DNA of 37,710 bases, taken from Pseudomonadales bacterium. GTDB lineage: Bacteria; Pseudomonadota; Gammaproteobacteria; Pseudomonadales; Azotimanducaceae. Below, piece after piece: positions 7,739 to 16,068 of the stretch. The notes beneath the pieces are model-generated. The model was not told the DNA's origin. It made no database searches and saw only the letters and a program-made list of their open reading frames with translations. The position numbers and the translations under genes are program-made. The stretch spans positions 1 to 37,710 of the forward strand of contig JAHRVQ010000082.1 in assembly GCA_019090615.1 (NCBI GenBank). Direction: 5' to 3'. The number at the start of each line of letters is the position of its first letter. The first letter of the stretch is position 1.

Positions 7739-8176
7739 ATGAAAGACATGAAAAAGGGTGGTTGTCATTGTGGTGCTATAGGTTATGAATATCGCGGTAA
7801 ACCGATATGCTGTTACGCCTGCCATTGTACGGATTGTCAAACAGTGACTGGGTCGGCTTGTACTATATCTATTTGGGTTATGGTGGACGAGGTTCAGGTT
7901 GTTAGGGGAAATGTATCAGTAAGCTATTATACCTAGGGTGAGAAACAGGTGATCAACAGTCATTGCAAAAATTGTAGCACCACAGTCTGGCGATCTAGTG
8001 CGGATATGCCAGGCATTTTGGGAATAAGTGCCGGTACCTTTAGAGATAATCAATGGTTTAAACCTGCCGCGCATATCTGGACGGGGAGTGCTCAGTCGTG
8101 GGTTTCTTTTCAAGGTGAGGCAGTACAATTTAAAGGCCAGGCAACACCGGAGCAGTTGTTGGCGTTATCGAGTTAA
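7739..8176 (+). pseudogene. GFA-type (glutathione-dependent formaldehyde-activating-like) protein, UAG-interrupted
   Basis: One frame of 145 codons reads MKDMKKGGCHCGAIGYEYRG, CCYACHCTDCQTVTGSA, a UAG at 7934-7936, then GEKQVINSHCKNCSTTVWRS and GSAQSWVSFQGEAVQF. The cysteine pattern CHCG, CxxCHCxxCQ and CKNC is the zinc-binding set of the GFA/CENP-V family (Mss4-like fold). Length and order are complete for the family, so the only visible defect is the single UAG between the second and third cysteine sets. Translation ending there would leave an unfoldable N-terminal half. Most simply this is a recent nonsense mutation. The ATG at 7739 follows GAGG at 7727-7730 with a rather long gap. Confidence 0.75.
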
Positions 8177-8589
8177 CGCGTTGATTAACGGCTGATTGCT
8201 TGAGTCATATAGCCTTGTCTTTATCTAACCACTGCTGCGTCTACGCATCATTCTTTAAAACTTGTCTAAAAGCTGATGTAAAAGCTGATCTGAAAGTAAG
8301 CGGGGAGGCAGCATCGATGGATCACTATATGCCCCCCTACCCAATGTCTATCTGCCAAAATCGAACAGGTTACTGACTGCATGGCATAGCAGTAATGTCC
8401 ATTGACCGGCCAGCAAACCAGCCGCATTGCCAGCCGCGTCCAATCAAGCCAGGCCAAAAAAATCACTGCGATGAATATTCGCTGGTCTATTGATCTATTC
8501 AATAAGGCAAACAACCCGATCCGTATACTGCCCGAGCAGGGCGTAAATTGCGCTATAGTACGCGGCTTTCATAGTTTAACAGGATCAAA
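8177..8589. other. Intergenic, no gene supported
   Basis: Only short unsupported frames occur. A 12-bp imperfect tandem repeat (TGTAAAAGCTGA type) lies at about 8265-8290. The stretch just before 8590 contains AGGAT, the likely ribosome-binding site of the nitroreductase gene. Confidence 0.4.
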
Positions 8590-9270
8590 ATGACAGCTCT
8601 CAGTCTCGCAGACGGCATTCGCGGTCGACATTCCATTCGGGGTTTTCTACCTCGGCAGGTTCCTCAGGATCTACTCAACCAGGTTTTTGAATTGGCCCAA
8701 TGGTCACCTTCCGGCACTAATATTCAACCGTGGCAAGTGTATGTTGCATCAGGTGCGGTACGTGATGAATTACGCGCGCAGATTATTGCCAAAGTGCAGG
8801 CTAATGAACCGCCGCAGGTGGACTTTTCTGACCGGGGTAAGTTGGGGGCCGTTTTTCGTGAACGCAGGCGCGGTTGTGCTCGTGCCCTATATGGCGCGCT
8901 GGATGTGGACTGGGACGATAAGCCTGCCCGGGCAGCGGTTGCGTTTCGTAATTTTGAAATGTTCGATGCGCCGCATGTGGCATTTTTGTGCATGAACGCG
9001 GTATTTGGCCCGCAAGCCGCAGCTGATGTGGGTATGTATGCGCAAACATTGATGTTGTCCATGACTGCACATGGTCTTGCTTCTTGTGCTCAGGGGACCA
9101 TGGCGCATTATCCCGATCTGGTGCGAGAAACCTTTGATATGCCGGCAGAAGTTAAGGTTTTATTTGGTATTAGCTTCGGCTATGAAGATACCAGTGACAA
9201 GGTTAACCAGACTCGTACCGATCGCGCATCGCTTGCAGAAACAGTCAAGTTTATGGGTGAAACTACCTAG
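8590..9270 (+). CDS. Nitroreductase family protein
   Basis: This 226-residue FMN protein has RHSIRGFLPRQVPQDLL at residues 13-30, AQWSPSGTNIQPWQVYVASG (FMN-contacting loop) at about 37-56, and GYEDTSDKVNQTRTDRA near the end: the standard nitroreductase order and size. Members take electrons from NAD(P)H and pass them to nitro groups, quinones, enones or free flavin. The ATG follows AGGATCAAA. A strong terminator at 9307 ends the unit, so it is probably monocistronic. In this cluster it could process a nitro or unsaturated substrate, or supply reduced flavin, since no dedicated flavin reductase is visible; that is inference. Confidence 0.88.
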   Translation: MTALSLADGIRGRHSIRGFLPRQVPQDLLNQVFELAQWSPSGTNIQPWQVYVASGAVRDELRAQIIAKVQANEPPQVDFSDRGKLGAVFRERRRGCARALYGALDVDWDDKPARAAVAFRNFEMFDAPHVAFLCMNAVFGPQAAADVGMYAQTLMLSMTAHGLASCAQGTMAHYPDLVRETFDMPAEVKVLFGISFGYEDTSDKVNQTRTDRASLAETVKFMGETT

Positions 9271-9306
9271 TCCACTACAGCCTGAATAATAGTGTGAATA
9301 ACAGAG

Positions 9307-9346
9307 ATTGATCTGCAGAACCCCCGGGCAGATCAATTTCGTTTTC
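9307..9346 (+). terminator. Rho-independent terminator after the nitroreductase gene
   Basis: ATTGATCTGC (9307-9316) and GCAGATCAAT (9328-9337) form a perfect 10-bp stem with an 11-base loop, followed by TTTCGTTTT. Confidence 0.8.
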
Positions 9347-9546
9347 TACCCCCGGTTGAAATTATCCCAGTCAAGGCGGCATTGCAGGCGAGGAAAATTG
9401 GTGGATTAAATATATAGTCATAGTGCTATCTGTTGCGCACTCGCGTTTAATATGTGGTAATTGGTATACGGCAATTGGTATATCATGTAGCAATCAACTT
9501 TGTAGTAATTGACTTTGCTCAAAAAAATTATAGCGAGGATAGTATT

Positions 9547-10455
9547 ATGCAAATAGGGATCACATGCGGTGCAGCGGCGGCGGGTAATTTAAAAAACCTC
9601 ATTAATGCGGCTAAAACGTATGAGGAAAAGGGTTTCCCTACCCTGTGGATGATTCAGGCTTTTGACCTCGATTCAATCAATGCCTTGTCTATCGTTGGCC
9701 AGGTTACCAAAAATATGGAGCTGGGTACTGCCGTTGTGCCCACCTTTCCGCGTCATCCGGTGACTTTAGCGCAGCAGGCATTGACGGCCGCGGCGGCCGC
9801 TGATGGTCGTTTTACCCTCGGTATTGGTTTGTCACATAAAATGATGATCGAAAATATGCTGGGTTTATCCTATGCAAAACCAGCCCGACATATGCGGGAA
9901 TATCTTTCTGTGCTGGCGCCTTTACTCAAGGGTGAACGGGTTAACTATGAGGGTGACCTGTACCGGGTTAAAGCGGGCGTTAATATAGCCGATGCGCCAA
10001 CACCAGTGCCATTATTGCTGGCTGCGCTTGGGCCATTGATGCTGAAGCTTGCAGGCAGGCACTGTGACGGTACGATTACCTGGTTAGTCGGGCCTAATAC
10101 CTTAGAAAATCATATTGTGCCATCCATCCACAGCGCTGCCGACGAGGCTGGTCGGGGGTCGCCGCGTATTGTCGCCGGGCTGCCGATATTGCTGACTGAT
10201 GACGCTGATGCAACCCGTGCAAGCCTGGTTGATAAATTCAAATTTTATGATGCCATGCCCTCTTATCGTGCCATGCTTGACCGAGAAGGGGTTGCCAGTG
10301 CCGCCAATGTTGCGCTGTTAGGTGATGAGCAACAACTAGATACTGCCATTGCGCGGCTTGAGGGTATTGGCATTACCGATTTTCGTGCGTCGATTCCTGA
10401 TGTGGATGCAGAGTCAGTGGCTCGCACCGTCGATTATCTGGCCAGCAGGCTTTAA
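9547..10455 (+). CDS. Luciferase-like (LLM) flavin/F420-type oxidoreductase
   Basis: This 302-residue bacterial-luciferase-fold protein opens with MQIGITCGAAAAGNLKNLIN and has TLWMIQAFDLDSINALSIVG, ELGTAVVPTFPRHPVTLAQQ, GRFTLGIGLSHKMMIENMLG, KGERVNYEGDLYRVKAGVNI and PVPLLLAALGPLMLKLAGRH. That layout is the mycobacterial-type F420-dependent LLM class. Gammaproteobacteria generally use FMN, so the cofactor is uncertain. I chose ATG 9547 with AGCGAGGA upstream; the frame opens at 9454 but that part is spacer-like. It is convergent with the next LLM gene, with 26 bp between stops. Substrate unknown. Confidence 0.85.
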   Translation: MQIGITCGAAAAGNLKNLINAAKTYEEKGFPTLWMIQAFDLDSINALSIVGQVTKNMELGTAVVPTFPRHPVTLAQQALTAAAAADGRFTLGIGLSHKMMIENMLGLSYAKPARHMREYLSVLAPLLKGERVNYEGDLYRVKAGVNIADAPTPVPLLLAALGPLMLKLAGRHCDGTITWLVGPNTLENHIVPSIHSAADEAGRGSPRIVAGLPILLTDDADATRASLVDKFKFYDAMPSYRAMLDREGVASAANVALLGDEQQLDTAIARLEGIGITDFRASIPDVDAESVARTVDYLASRL

Positions 10456-10481
10456 ACCCGCTTTTATTGGCAAGACGGGGT

Positions 10482-11609
10482 CTACCAACCGCCCTCACGC
10501 TGCCACGCCGGTTGCCAGATGCCGCGTTTTTCAAGTTCTGGTAATACCAGTTCGCCAAATCGACGAATCTCCTTTGGTGACCAGATAGGGAAGGTCATGG
10601 CCACCCCGTCGCAGCCCATATCGTGCAGTGCTTCAAATTGAGCAACAGCTTCGGCAACGTCGCCATGGATGCTTCTTGCGCCAGAGACCATGCCGATCTC
10701 ACGTACCTGTAATTCGCCCATTTCGCGGTAGATATCATCGTAGGTAGAGACGTTTTTACGTACCGATTTAAGGTACCCTAGCGCTGCATCCATATCCACG
10801 CTGTCGCGCACTCGCTGGATTGCCAGGTCAGCTTCGGCTTGTGTTTCGCGGACTATTATGGAGGCATGCATCTGTAATTTAACGTCAGCGCCCTGGCGAT
10901 TATGTGTAGTGGCGATTTTGCGAATATCGTTGACTCGCTCGTCGAGTAGATTTTGCGGTGTGCGGCCTGGCATAAAAATGAAGTCGGCAAATTTGCCAGC
11001 GAAAGCGCGGCCGGCATCGGAAGCCCCGGCACTGACAATGAGTGGCCAGAATTCTTCAGGGATCACAGGTCCTGGGGCGTAACCTTCGATATCAAAAAAT
11101 TCCCCATGGTTGTCTATCCTGCCGGTCCGCCAGGCCTGCATAACAATTTCCATACATTCGGCGGCGCGATCATAGCGGGCATCGTGGCTGGTTTCGGCCA
11201 TAGCCTGGCCCAAGAGGTGATCTGTAAAACCGCTACCACTAACAACATTGATACCCCAGCGGCCTCGGCTAAGCATTGCCATGGCGGCGCCGATCCGAGT
11301 GATTTGCAGCGGATGAAACCAGGAGGTATGGATAGTGGTGATCAGGCCTATTCGTTCGGTTACGGCCATCAGTGCGCTGGCAAGCACCGGTGCCATCAAC
11401 ATACCGCGACTGGGTTTGTCGCGTTGTTCTTCATAACCTGCCCAGCCATCGGCTAAAAATAGATAGTCCAGCCCAAGCTGCTCACAGGTCTGGCCAATTT
11501 CTTTATGTACTTCAAGGGACAGGAAGTCAGGGTTCATGGCAGCAATGGTACGCGACATCACATGGATAGACGGCGCGTTGGGATAAAACAGACCAATTCT
11601 AAGGCTCAT
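10482..11609 (-). CDS. LLM flavin-dependent monooxygenase, RutA/SsuD-like
   Basis: This 375-residue luciferase-fold monooxygenase has MSLRIGLFYPNAPSIHVMSR, LGLDYLFLADGWAGYEEQRD, RGRWGINVVSGSGFTDHLLG, HGEFFDIEGYAPGPVIPEEF and PLIVSAGASDAGRAFAGKFA. These are marks of the two-component FMNH2-dependent group that includes pyrimidine, alkanesulfonate and nitrilotriacetate monooxygenases. It needs reduced flavin from a separate reductase. ATG 11609 gives the conserved start; a longer frame to 11645 would translate through the operator palindrome. It lies 98 bp downstream of, and in the same direction as, the BVMO at 11708, with two perfect palindromes in the gap, so it may have its own promoter. 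The stop is UAG. Confidence 0.88.
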   Translation of the reverse strand: MSLRIGLFYPNAPSIHVMSRTIAAMNPDFLSLEVHKEIGQTCEQLGLDYLFLADGWAGYEEQRDKPSRGMLMAPVLASALMAVTERIGLITTIHTSWFHPLQITRIGAAMAMLSRGRWGINVVSGSGFTDHLLGQAMAETSHDARYDRAAECMEIVMQAWRTGRIDNHGEFFDIEGYAPGPVIPEEFWPLIVSAGASDAGRAFAGKFADFIFMPGRTPQNLLDERVNDIRKIATTHNRQGADVKLQMHASIIVRETQAEADLAIQRVRDSVDMDAALGYLKSVRKNVSTYDDIYREMGELQVREIGMVSGARSIHGDVAEAVAQFEALHDMGCDGVAMTFPIWSPKEIRRFGELVLPELEKRGIWQPAWQREGGW

Positions 11610-11644
11610 AGGTATATACCTGTATTGTTCAACATTGTTGAACA
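11610..11644. promoter_or_regulatory. Two adjacent perfect palindromes before the LLM gene
   Basis: AGGTATATACCT (11610-11621) touches the ATG, and TGTTCAACATTGTTGAACA (11626-11644) lies four bases further upstream. Both are perfect. Neither is followed by a T-tract on the coding strand, so an operator is more likely than a terminator. The sequence differs from the GTTCCAT palindrome, suggesting a second regulator. Confidence 0.6.
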
Positions 11645-11707
11645 TAAAATGCCACTAAAATAGTGGTCGGCAAAGTTTATTTAAAAAGCTATGAAGCAGG
11701 GTGTTAG

Positions 11708-13639
11708 TTAATCATCCTGACGATATTGAATATGGTAGTCGTTCAGGTCGGGTTGTTGGGTCAGTTCCCAGAAACGTTGCAGGGTCCAGGGATGGTTAGC
11801 GACGATGCGCCCTTCATTGTTGCGATAACGGCTTTTGATATTAGGCTCGGTCCAGACCATGCTCTGCATATCCTGGTCCAGTTGCTTATTGTAAGTCGCG
11901 CAAACATCGCTTTTACATTCCAGTACCTGAATATTCTGGTCGATCATTGCTTCGATGCAGCGGGAAATGTAAGTGGCGTGACATTCGGCCACATGAACCG
12001 CGCTACCGCCGTGGCCGATACTGGAATTAGGCCCAAATACGCTAAACATATTGGGGAATTCAGGCATGGCAGAGCCGAGATATGCCAGGATGTTATCGTT
12101 TTGGCCAGCTATCTCTGCTGGTGTACGGCCTTTGCTGCCTCTGACCTCTGTGGGCCATAAAAATCGTGTGCCGTAAAAACCGGTGGCGAAAATAATCACG
12201 TCCAGTTCGTGGTGTTGGCCATCGGCAGTGACCAGGCCGGTTGCAGTAGCGCTGACTATTTCGTCTGTGACCAGGGCAACATTTGGCCGCGCAAGACTTT
12301 TCAGCCAGCCATTATCCACCACCATACGTTTGGTAAAGGGCGGGTAGGTTGGTACCATCTTGTCCTGTAAGTCCTGGCGATCGGGAAATTGCCCGCGGAT
12401 ATATTCGGTTAGCTTTTTTCGCACCCCTTCGTTGATGCGAGAAATACCTTCGCCATCCCATGTGGGATCAATTTTTAAATTGGCATAAGATGCATCACCT
12501 GAAGACCAGTAGCCAGCAAAGCGGTGCCAGCTCGCATAAAGGGGAACATGTCCCATTAGCCAGCGCACCTCAGGGGAAACCAGCGTATTGACCTCCGGGT
12601 TGGCAGAAGTCCACGCCGGTGAGCGCTGAAAAGACGTTAGATGAGAGGCAACTTTTGCAACCTGCGGGCCTACTTGAAAGCCACTTGAGCCGTTGCCGAT
12701 CATGCCGATTTTTCGATCTTTCAGCTCCACATCGTGCTGCCATCTTGCAGTATGGAATATGTCACCTTCAAAATCATCGATTGCCTCAATTTCCGGATAT
12801 TTTGTCTGGTTTAGCGTGCCAACGGCAGGGATAATAATGTCTGCCTGGGTGGTATTTTTGCTGCCGTCGCTAAATGTATGGTCAATATGCCATTGTTTGT
12901 CGGCTGCCGACCAGGACATTTTGCTGACGTCTGTACCAAATTCGATGCTATCGATGATATTGAGTTTTTTGACAGTGCTGCGGATGTATTCAAGGATTTC
13001 GTCGCGTTTGACAAAGTAGCGCGACCACTCTGGGTTGCTGGCATTAGTGAATGAATAGACATGATTGGGTGAGTCTACACCACAACCTGGATAGCTGTTT
13101 TCCAGCCACACGCCGCCGACTCCGGCATGTTTTTCTAGCAGTCGGAATGGAATGCCCTGTTCTTTTAGTTTGATGGCGACACTCAGTCCAGAAAAACCTG
13201 CGCCAATAATTATAATCCTGGGGGTGTTTTCTCGAGTGGCTAGCTGGGTGACCGGTTTTAGTTCGTATTTGAGTTTTTCAAGATGGCTGGCGGGTAAATT
13301 TTCATTGGTTACAAAGCGCATAATTTGCGACATTAGCTGGTCGTCGGGTAGTGGTAGCTGGTGTGCCGCTGGGTTGTTGATTACCTGCTCCATAAAGGCT
13401 GTATGGAGTGTCTGTCGAGTTTGTTTGAGCGTGTCGGTAGATGCCTCGCTGATTTCAGCTGATGATTTGCTGTTGCGGCGCTGCTGATGGCAGAGTGAGC
13501 TATATGGTTCCTCTAACCAGGCTGGGTCACCTGTAACCTGGGTTAATATGGCGATCAGCAGATGGTCTTCACCTGCTTTTAGTGCCTGTTCGGGTGTTAT
13601 GAGGTTGTTTTGTTGTTTCTGGTCATGTTGTTCTTGCAT
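11708..13639 (-). CDS. Baeyer-Villiger monooxygenase, HAPMO-like with long N-terminal extension
   Basis: This is a 643-residue FAD/NADPH monooxygenase. The first Rossmann motif GAGFSG is at residues 146-151, the BVMO fingerprint FEGDIFHTARW at 290-300 (followed by QHD), and the second Rossmann motif GNGSSG at about 315-320. It also contains GGVWLENSYPGCGVDSPNHV and a C-terminal ATGF motif (FATGFYGTRFLWP). The roughly 140-residue N-terminal extension and total length match 4-hydroxyacetophenone monooxygenase-type enzymes (about 640 residues). Known members insert oxygen next to a carbonyl or oxidise sulfur. It is transcribed divergently from the IclR gene, with a shared palindrome between them. 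The usual P/D after the fingerprint W is Q here. Confidence 0.9.
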   Translation of the reverse strand: MQEQHDQKQQNNLITPEQALKAGEDHLLIAILTQVTGDPAWLEEPYSSLCHQQRRNSKSSAEISEASTDTLKQTRQTLHTAFMEQVINNPAAHQLPLPDDQLMSQIMRFVTNENLPASHLEKLKYELKPVTQLATRENTPRIIIIGAGFSGLSVAIKLKEQGIPFRLLEKHAGVGGVWLENSYPGCGVDSPNHVYSFTNASNPEWSRYFVKRDEILEYIRSTVKKLNIIDSIEFGTDVSKMSWSAADKQWHIDHTFSDGSKNTTQADIIIPAVGTLNQTKYPEIEAIDDFEGDIFHTARWQHDVELKDRKIGMIGNGSSGFQVGPQVAKVASHLTSFQRSPAWTSANPEVNTLVSPEVRWLMGHVPLYASWHRFAGYWSSGDASYANLKIDPTWDGEGISRINEGVRKKLTEYIRGQFPDRQDLQDKMVPTYPPFTKRMVVDNGWLKSLARPNVALVTDEIVSATATGLVTADGQHHELDVIIFATGFYGTRFLWPTEVRGSKGRTPAEIAGQNDNILAYLGSAMPEFPNMFSVFGPNSSIGHGGSAVHVAECHATYISRCIEAMIDQNIQVLECKSDVCATYNKQLDQDMQSMVWTEPNIKSRYRNNEGRIVANHPWTLQRFWELTQQPDLNDYHIQYRQDD

Positions 13640-13760
13640 CTTTCCTACTCGTAATTATTTGGTCGGCTCATTGTCTGCTGCAGATATAGACAAAAACCCT
13701 GAGAATGACATTTGATTTAGGTCATTCTGTGATAGGGCTTGCTGCGATAGACTTTCTTTT

Positions 13761-13779
13761 CGTTCCATATAATGGAACG
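13761..13779. promoter_or_regulatory. Palindromic operator 1, GTTCCAT-N3-ATGGAAC type
   Basis: CGTTCCATATAATGGAACG is a perfect 8-3-8 palindrome. It is centred about 78 bp before the IclR ATG and about 131 bp before the divergent BVMO ATG. Its centre reads TATAAT, so it may overlap a -10 box. The same half-sites recur at 19974-19990 before the DszC-like operon. IclR-type regulators commonly bind palindromes of about this size, so the adjacent IclR protein is the natural candidate. Confidence 0.7.
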
Positions 13780-13847
13780 GTTGTATCGTTTGGTGTGTCA
13801 GGCTATCATGGATAAGTAGCAGGTACAAATACATAGGAGGGTCAAAT

Positions 13848-14675
13848 ATGGCCGTAAAGACATCAGTATCGGGCCGAGATCAATCGCCAGTGGCTAATGA
13901 TGCAGGCAAGGGTTTGCAGAGTTTAGGTCGGGCACTGAAGGTTTTGGCATTGTTTACTGATGATACTTCGTTAGGTCCCAGGGCGGTTGCTACTCGGCTT
14001 GAATTAAGCCCAGCTGTAGCCCACAGAATTCTTGCAACCCTTGCTGAAAATGGCTTCCTGGAGCAAAACGCGGTAGATCGAACTTATCAACTGGGCTGGA
14101 TGGTGGGGCAGTTGGGTAATGCTTATTATCAAACCGGCCACTTTCATCAGAGTGCCCGCCAGGTACTCAAAGAGCTGAGTATTGAAACCGGTGAAACTGC
14201 TGCTTTGCATGTGTTGCGCGGTGGCTATCGAGTGTGCCTGATGCAGCATGAGTCCTCAAAACCGCTCCGATACACCATGCCGCTACATGAATCAATGCCG
14301 GTGACCAATGGCGCCACCGACAGGGTGATGCGGGCATTTGCTACTGAACTTGAAGTGGCAGATATATGTGAAGTGATTAATAAGGTACTAGTTGGTGAGG
14401 AAAAGCCTTCTTTGATGGATCTTGATACGCCTGAACAGTTACAGATTGATTACGACTCAGTGACGGAAAAACAACTGGAAAAAATTCGCCAACAGCGGTT
14501 TGAGCTAGGCCTGGGCCTGCGGGAATCAGCCGTTGGGTCATTAGCGACACCTATACGCTTTGATACTACATTATTTGTATTAACCATATTTGGTCCGATT
14601 CACAGAATTGAAGCATTAAATCAACCAGAGTTCCTGACCAGGCTGGTCGCGGCGGCGGCTGCGTTGGAGCCATAA
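13848..14675 (+). CDS. IclR-family transcriptional regulator
   Basis: This 275-residue protein has an N-terminal winged helix (about residues 22-85: LQSLGRALKVLALFTDDTSL, RAVATRLELSPAVAHRILAT, LAENGFLEQNAVDRTYQLG) and an IclR effector-binding domain (about 95-275: ELSIETGETAALHVLRGGYR, RYTMPLHESMPVTNGATDRV, GLRESAVGSLATPIR). IclR proteins are dimeric or tetrameric regulators of catabolic genes that respond to small organic acids or aromatics. AGGAGGG six bases before ATG 13848 is a strong ribosome-binding site. The palindrome at 13761 lies upstream; together with the copy at 19974 this makes it the probable master regulator of the cluster. An N-terminal extra of about 20 residues precedes the helix-turn-helix. 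Confidence 0.92.
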   Translation: MAVKTSVSGRDQSPVANDAGKGLQSLGRALKVLALFTDDTSLGPRAVATRLELSPAVAHRILATLAENGFLEQNAVDRTYQLGWMVGQLGNAYYQTGHFHQSARQVLKELSIETGETAALHVLRGGYRVCLMQHESSKPLRYTMPLHESMPVTNGATDRVMRAFATELEVADICEVINKVLVGEEKPSLMDLDTPEQLQIDYDSVTEKQLEKIRQQRFELGLGLRESAVGSLATPIRFDTTLFVLTIFGPIHRIEALNQPEFLTRLVAAAAALEP

Positions 14676-14716
14676 TTATTTCGTTGGTCATATCGACCGC
14701 GTTATTTTTTGGTATT

Positions 14717-14743
14717 CACTGGGTTTTTTCGGGGAGCCCAGTG
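14717..14743. terminator. Weak hairpin after the IclR gene
   Basis: CACTGGG (14717-14723) and CCCAGTG (14737-14743) form a 7-bp perfect stem. The T-run lies in the loop rather than after the stem, so termination is doubtful. Confidence 0.35.
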
Positions 14744-14856
14744 CGAGATATGATTGTTGAAAAAATTGGTTAGAAGGCCTTCAAAATCTGTTTTTATTTT
14801 GCTAAAGCAACGACCGTTTAGTAATTGGACCCAGCTGATAAATTTGGTAGAGAATT

Positions 14857-14888
14857 ATCTGTAAATAAAACCATCTGTAAATAAAACT
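14857..14888 (+). repeat. 16-bp tandem duplication before the acyl-CoA dehydrogenase-like gene
   Basis: ATCTGTAAATAAAAC plus one base occurs twice (14857 and 14873). It ends 12 bases before the ATG at 14901 and so sits in the leader or ribosome-binding region. Confidence 0.85.
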
Positions 14889-14900
14889 AGGTATTAAATT

Positions 14901-16052
14901 ATGCAAGAAGAATCGATCGTTGATGTTGCAAGGACGTTAAAACCGCTGATTGTTGAACAACGTAATGCCGGTGAGAAGCGCGCCAGGCTCATGCCTGAGG
15001 TTGTTGAGGCAGTGGGTAAGGCAGGTTTTTTCCGTTTATTTGCGCCTCAAGAAGTGGGTGGGCTTGAGGTCAGTCTCACTGACGCCTTTGCCGCGACAGT
15101 CGAGATTAGTTCGGCTGATCCTGCAGTTGGCTGGTATATGGTGAATTCTATGGGTGCCTGTATGATGTCGGCCAAGTTGCCAGAGGAGCAACGCAATACA
15201 TTATTTGCAGAGCCTGATCGAAATTTTGGTTTTTCTGCTGTGGCGTTGGCGCGGGCTAAGCCAACCGAGGGTGGGTTCCTGTTGAACGGTTCGTGGCCAG
15301 TGGTCACAGGCTGCGAAGACTCAAAATGGTGTGCGTTGATGGGTATGGCGACCGATGGTGAGGGCATCCGGATGTTAAATGGTCGGCCTGATGTGCGTTT
15401 TTTTCTAGTGCCAACAGCCGAGTTAAAAATATCACAAACCTGGCAGAACGCCGCTGCCATGCGTGGTACAGGTAGTAATCAGGCGGATGCTGAAAATCTA
15501 TTTGTACCCGATGTGATGGCTGTATCGCCTGCTGACGAGCTAGTCATTAATCGGCCGGTTTTTAGAACCAGCGGTATTGTCACTTTGCCAATATTTGCCG
15601 CGGTGGCTATTGGTGTACTCAAGGGGGCGCTGGAATCAGCCACTACAGAGATTAAGGCCAAGGTATCCTCCATGACCGGTAAGGCGCTAAAAGACCAGGT
15701 GGAAACACAAATTGCCGTCGCAGATGCAGATGCGGCGATGCGGGCAATACTGGCTGGTTGTCTTGCGGCGACACGACAGGTGGATGCGCGTTTCGCCGTA
15801 GATGAGGCATTGTCAGACGAAGAGAAGGCAGCTGTGTATGCATCCGGCTTTTATGCCGGTGATGTGGCCAGGCAGGTGATCAGTAATTTGTATACCAAAG
15901 GTTCACGGGCGGCATTTATGCAGGGGCATGCACTGGAGCGCAGCCTGGCAAATATTCACGCCATTATTTCTGCCATTGATGCGCGGCGTAGTTTGCATCA
16001 TGCCTCAGGCGGTATCCTGCTGGGGAATAAACCTACCGAACCTGGCTGGTAG
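14901..16052 (+). CDS. Acyl-CoA dehydrogenase-fold flavin monooxygenase (HsaA/HpaB-C2/DszC-like)
   Basis: This 383-residue protein has the ACAD fold: an N-terminal helical domain (PEVVEAVGKAGFFRLFAPQE, VGGLEVSLTDAFAATVEISS), a middle beta-domain (SAVALARAKPTEGGFLLNGS, WPVVTGCEDSKWCALMG, AMRGTGSNQADAENLFVP) and a C-terminal helical bundle. The short middle loops and the MRGTGSNQ motif match group D monooxygenases that use FMNH2/FADH2 for hydroxylation, such as the HsaA and p-hydroxyphenylacetate C2 type, rather than true acyl-CoA dehydrogenases. It needs a separate reductase. It follows the IclR gene in the same direction after 225 bp. The end is convergent with the CapA-like gene. The stop is UAG. 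Confidence 0.82.
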   Translation: MQEESIVDVARTLKPLIVEQRNAGEKRARLMPEVVEAVGKAGFFRLFAPQEVGGLEVSLTDAFAATVEISSADPAVGWYMVNSMGACMMSAKLPEEQRNTLFAEPDRNFGFSAVALARAKPTEGGFLLNGSWPVVTGCEDSKWCALMGMATDGEGIRMLNGRPDVRFFLVPTAELKISQTWQNAAAMRGTGSNQADAENLFVPDVMAVSPADELVINRPVFRTSGIVTLPIFAAVAIGVLKGALESATTEIKAKVSSMTGKALKDQVETQIAVADADAAMRAILAGCLAATRQVDARFAVDEALSDEEKAAVYASGFYAGDVARQVISNLYTKGSRAAFMQGHALERSLANIHAIISAIDARRSLHHASGGILLGNKPTEPGW

Positions 16053-16068
16053 TTAAGGGGGGCTCCTT

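Noticed and set aside
8266-8514. 82-residue minus-strand hydrophobic frame
   Set aside because: It has no ribosome-binding site, no domain and an odd composition rich in C, W and H; it overlaps equally unsupported frames.
11726-12160. 144-residue plus-strand frame
   Set aside because: It is antisense to the C-terminal domain of the HAPMO-like BVMO.
14717-14743. Strong terminator after the IclR gene
   Set aside because: The T-run is in the loop, not after the stem; kept only as a weak hairpin.
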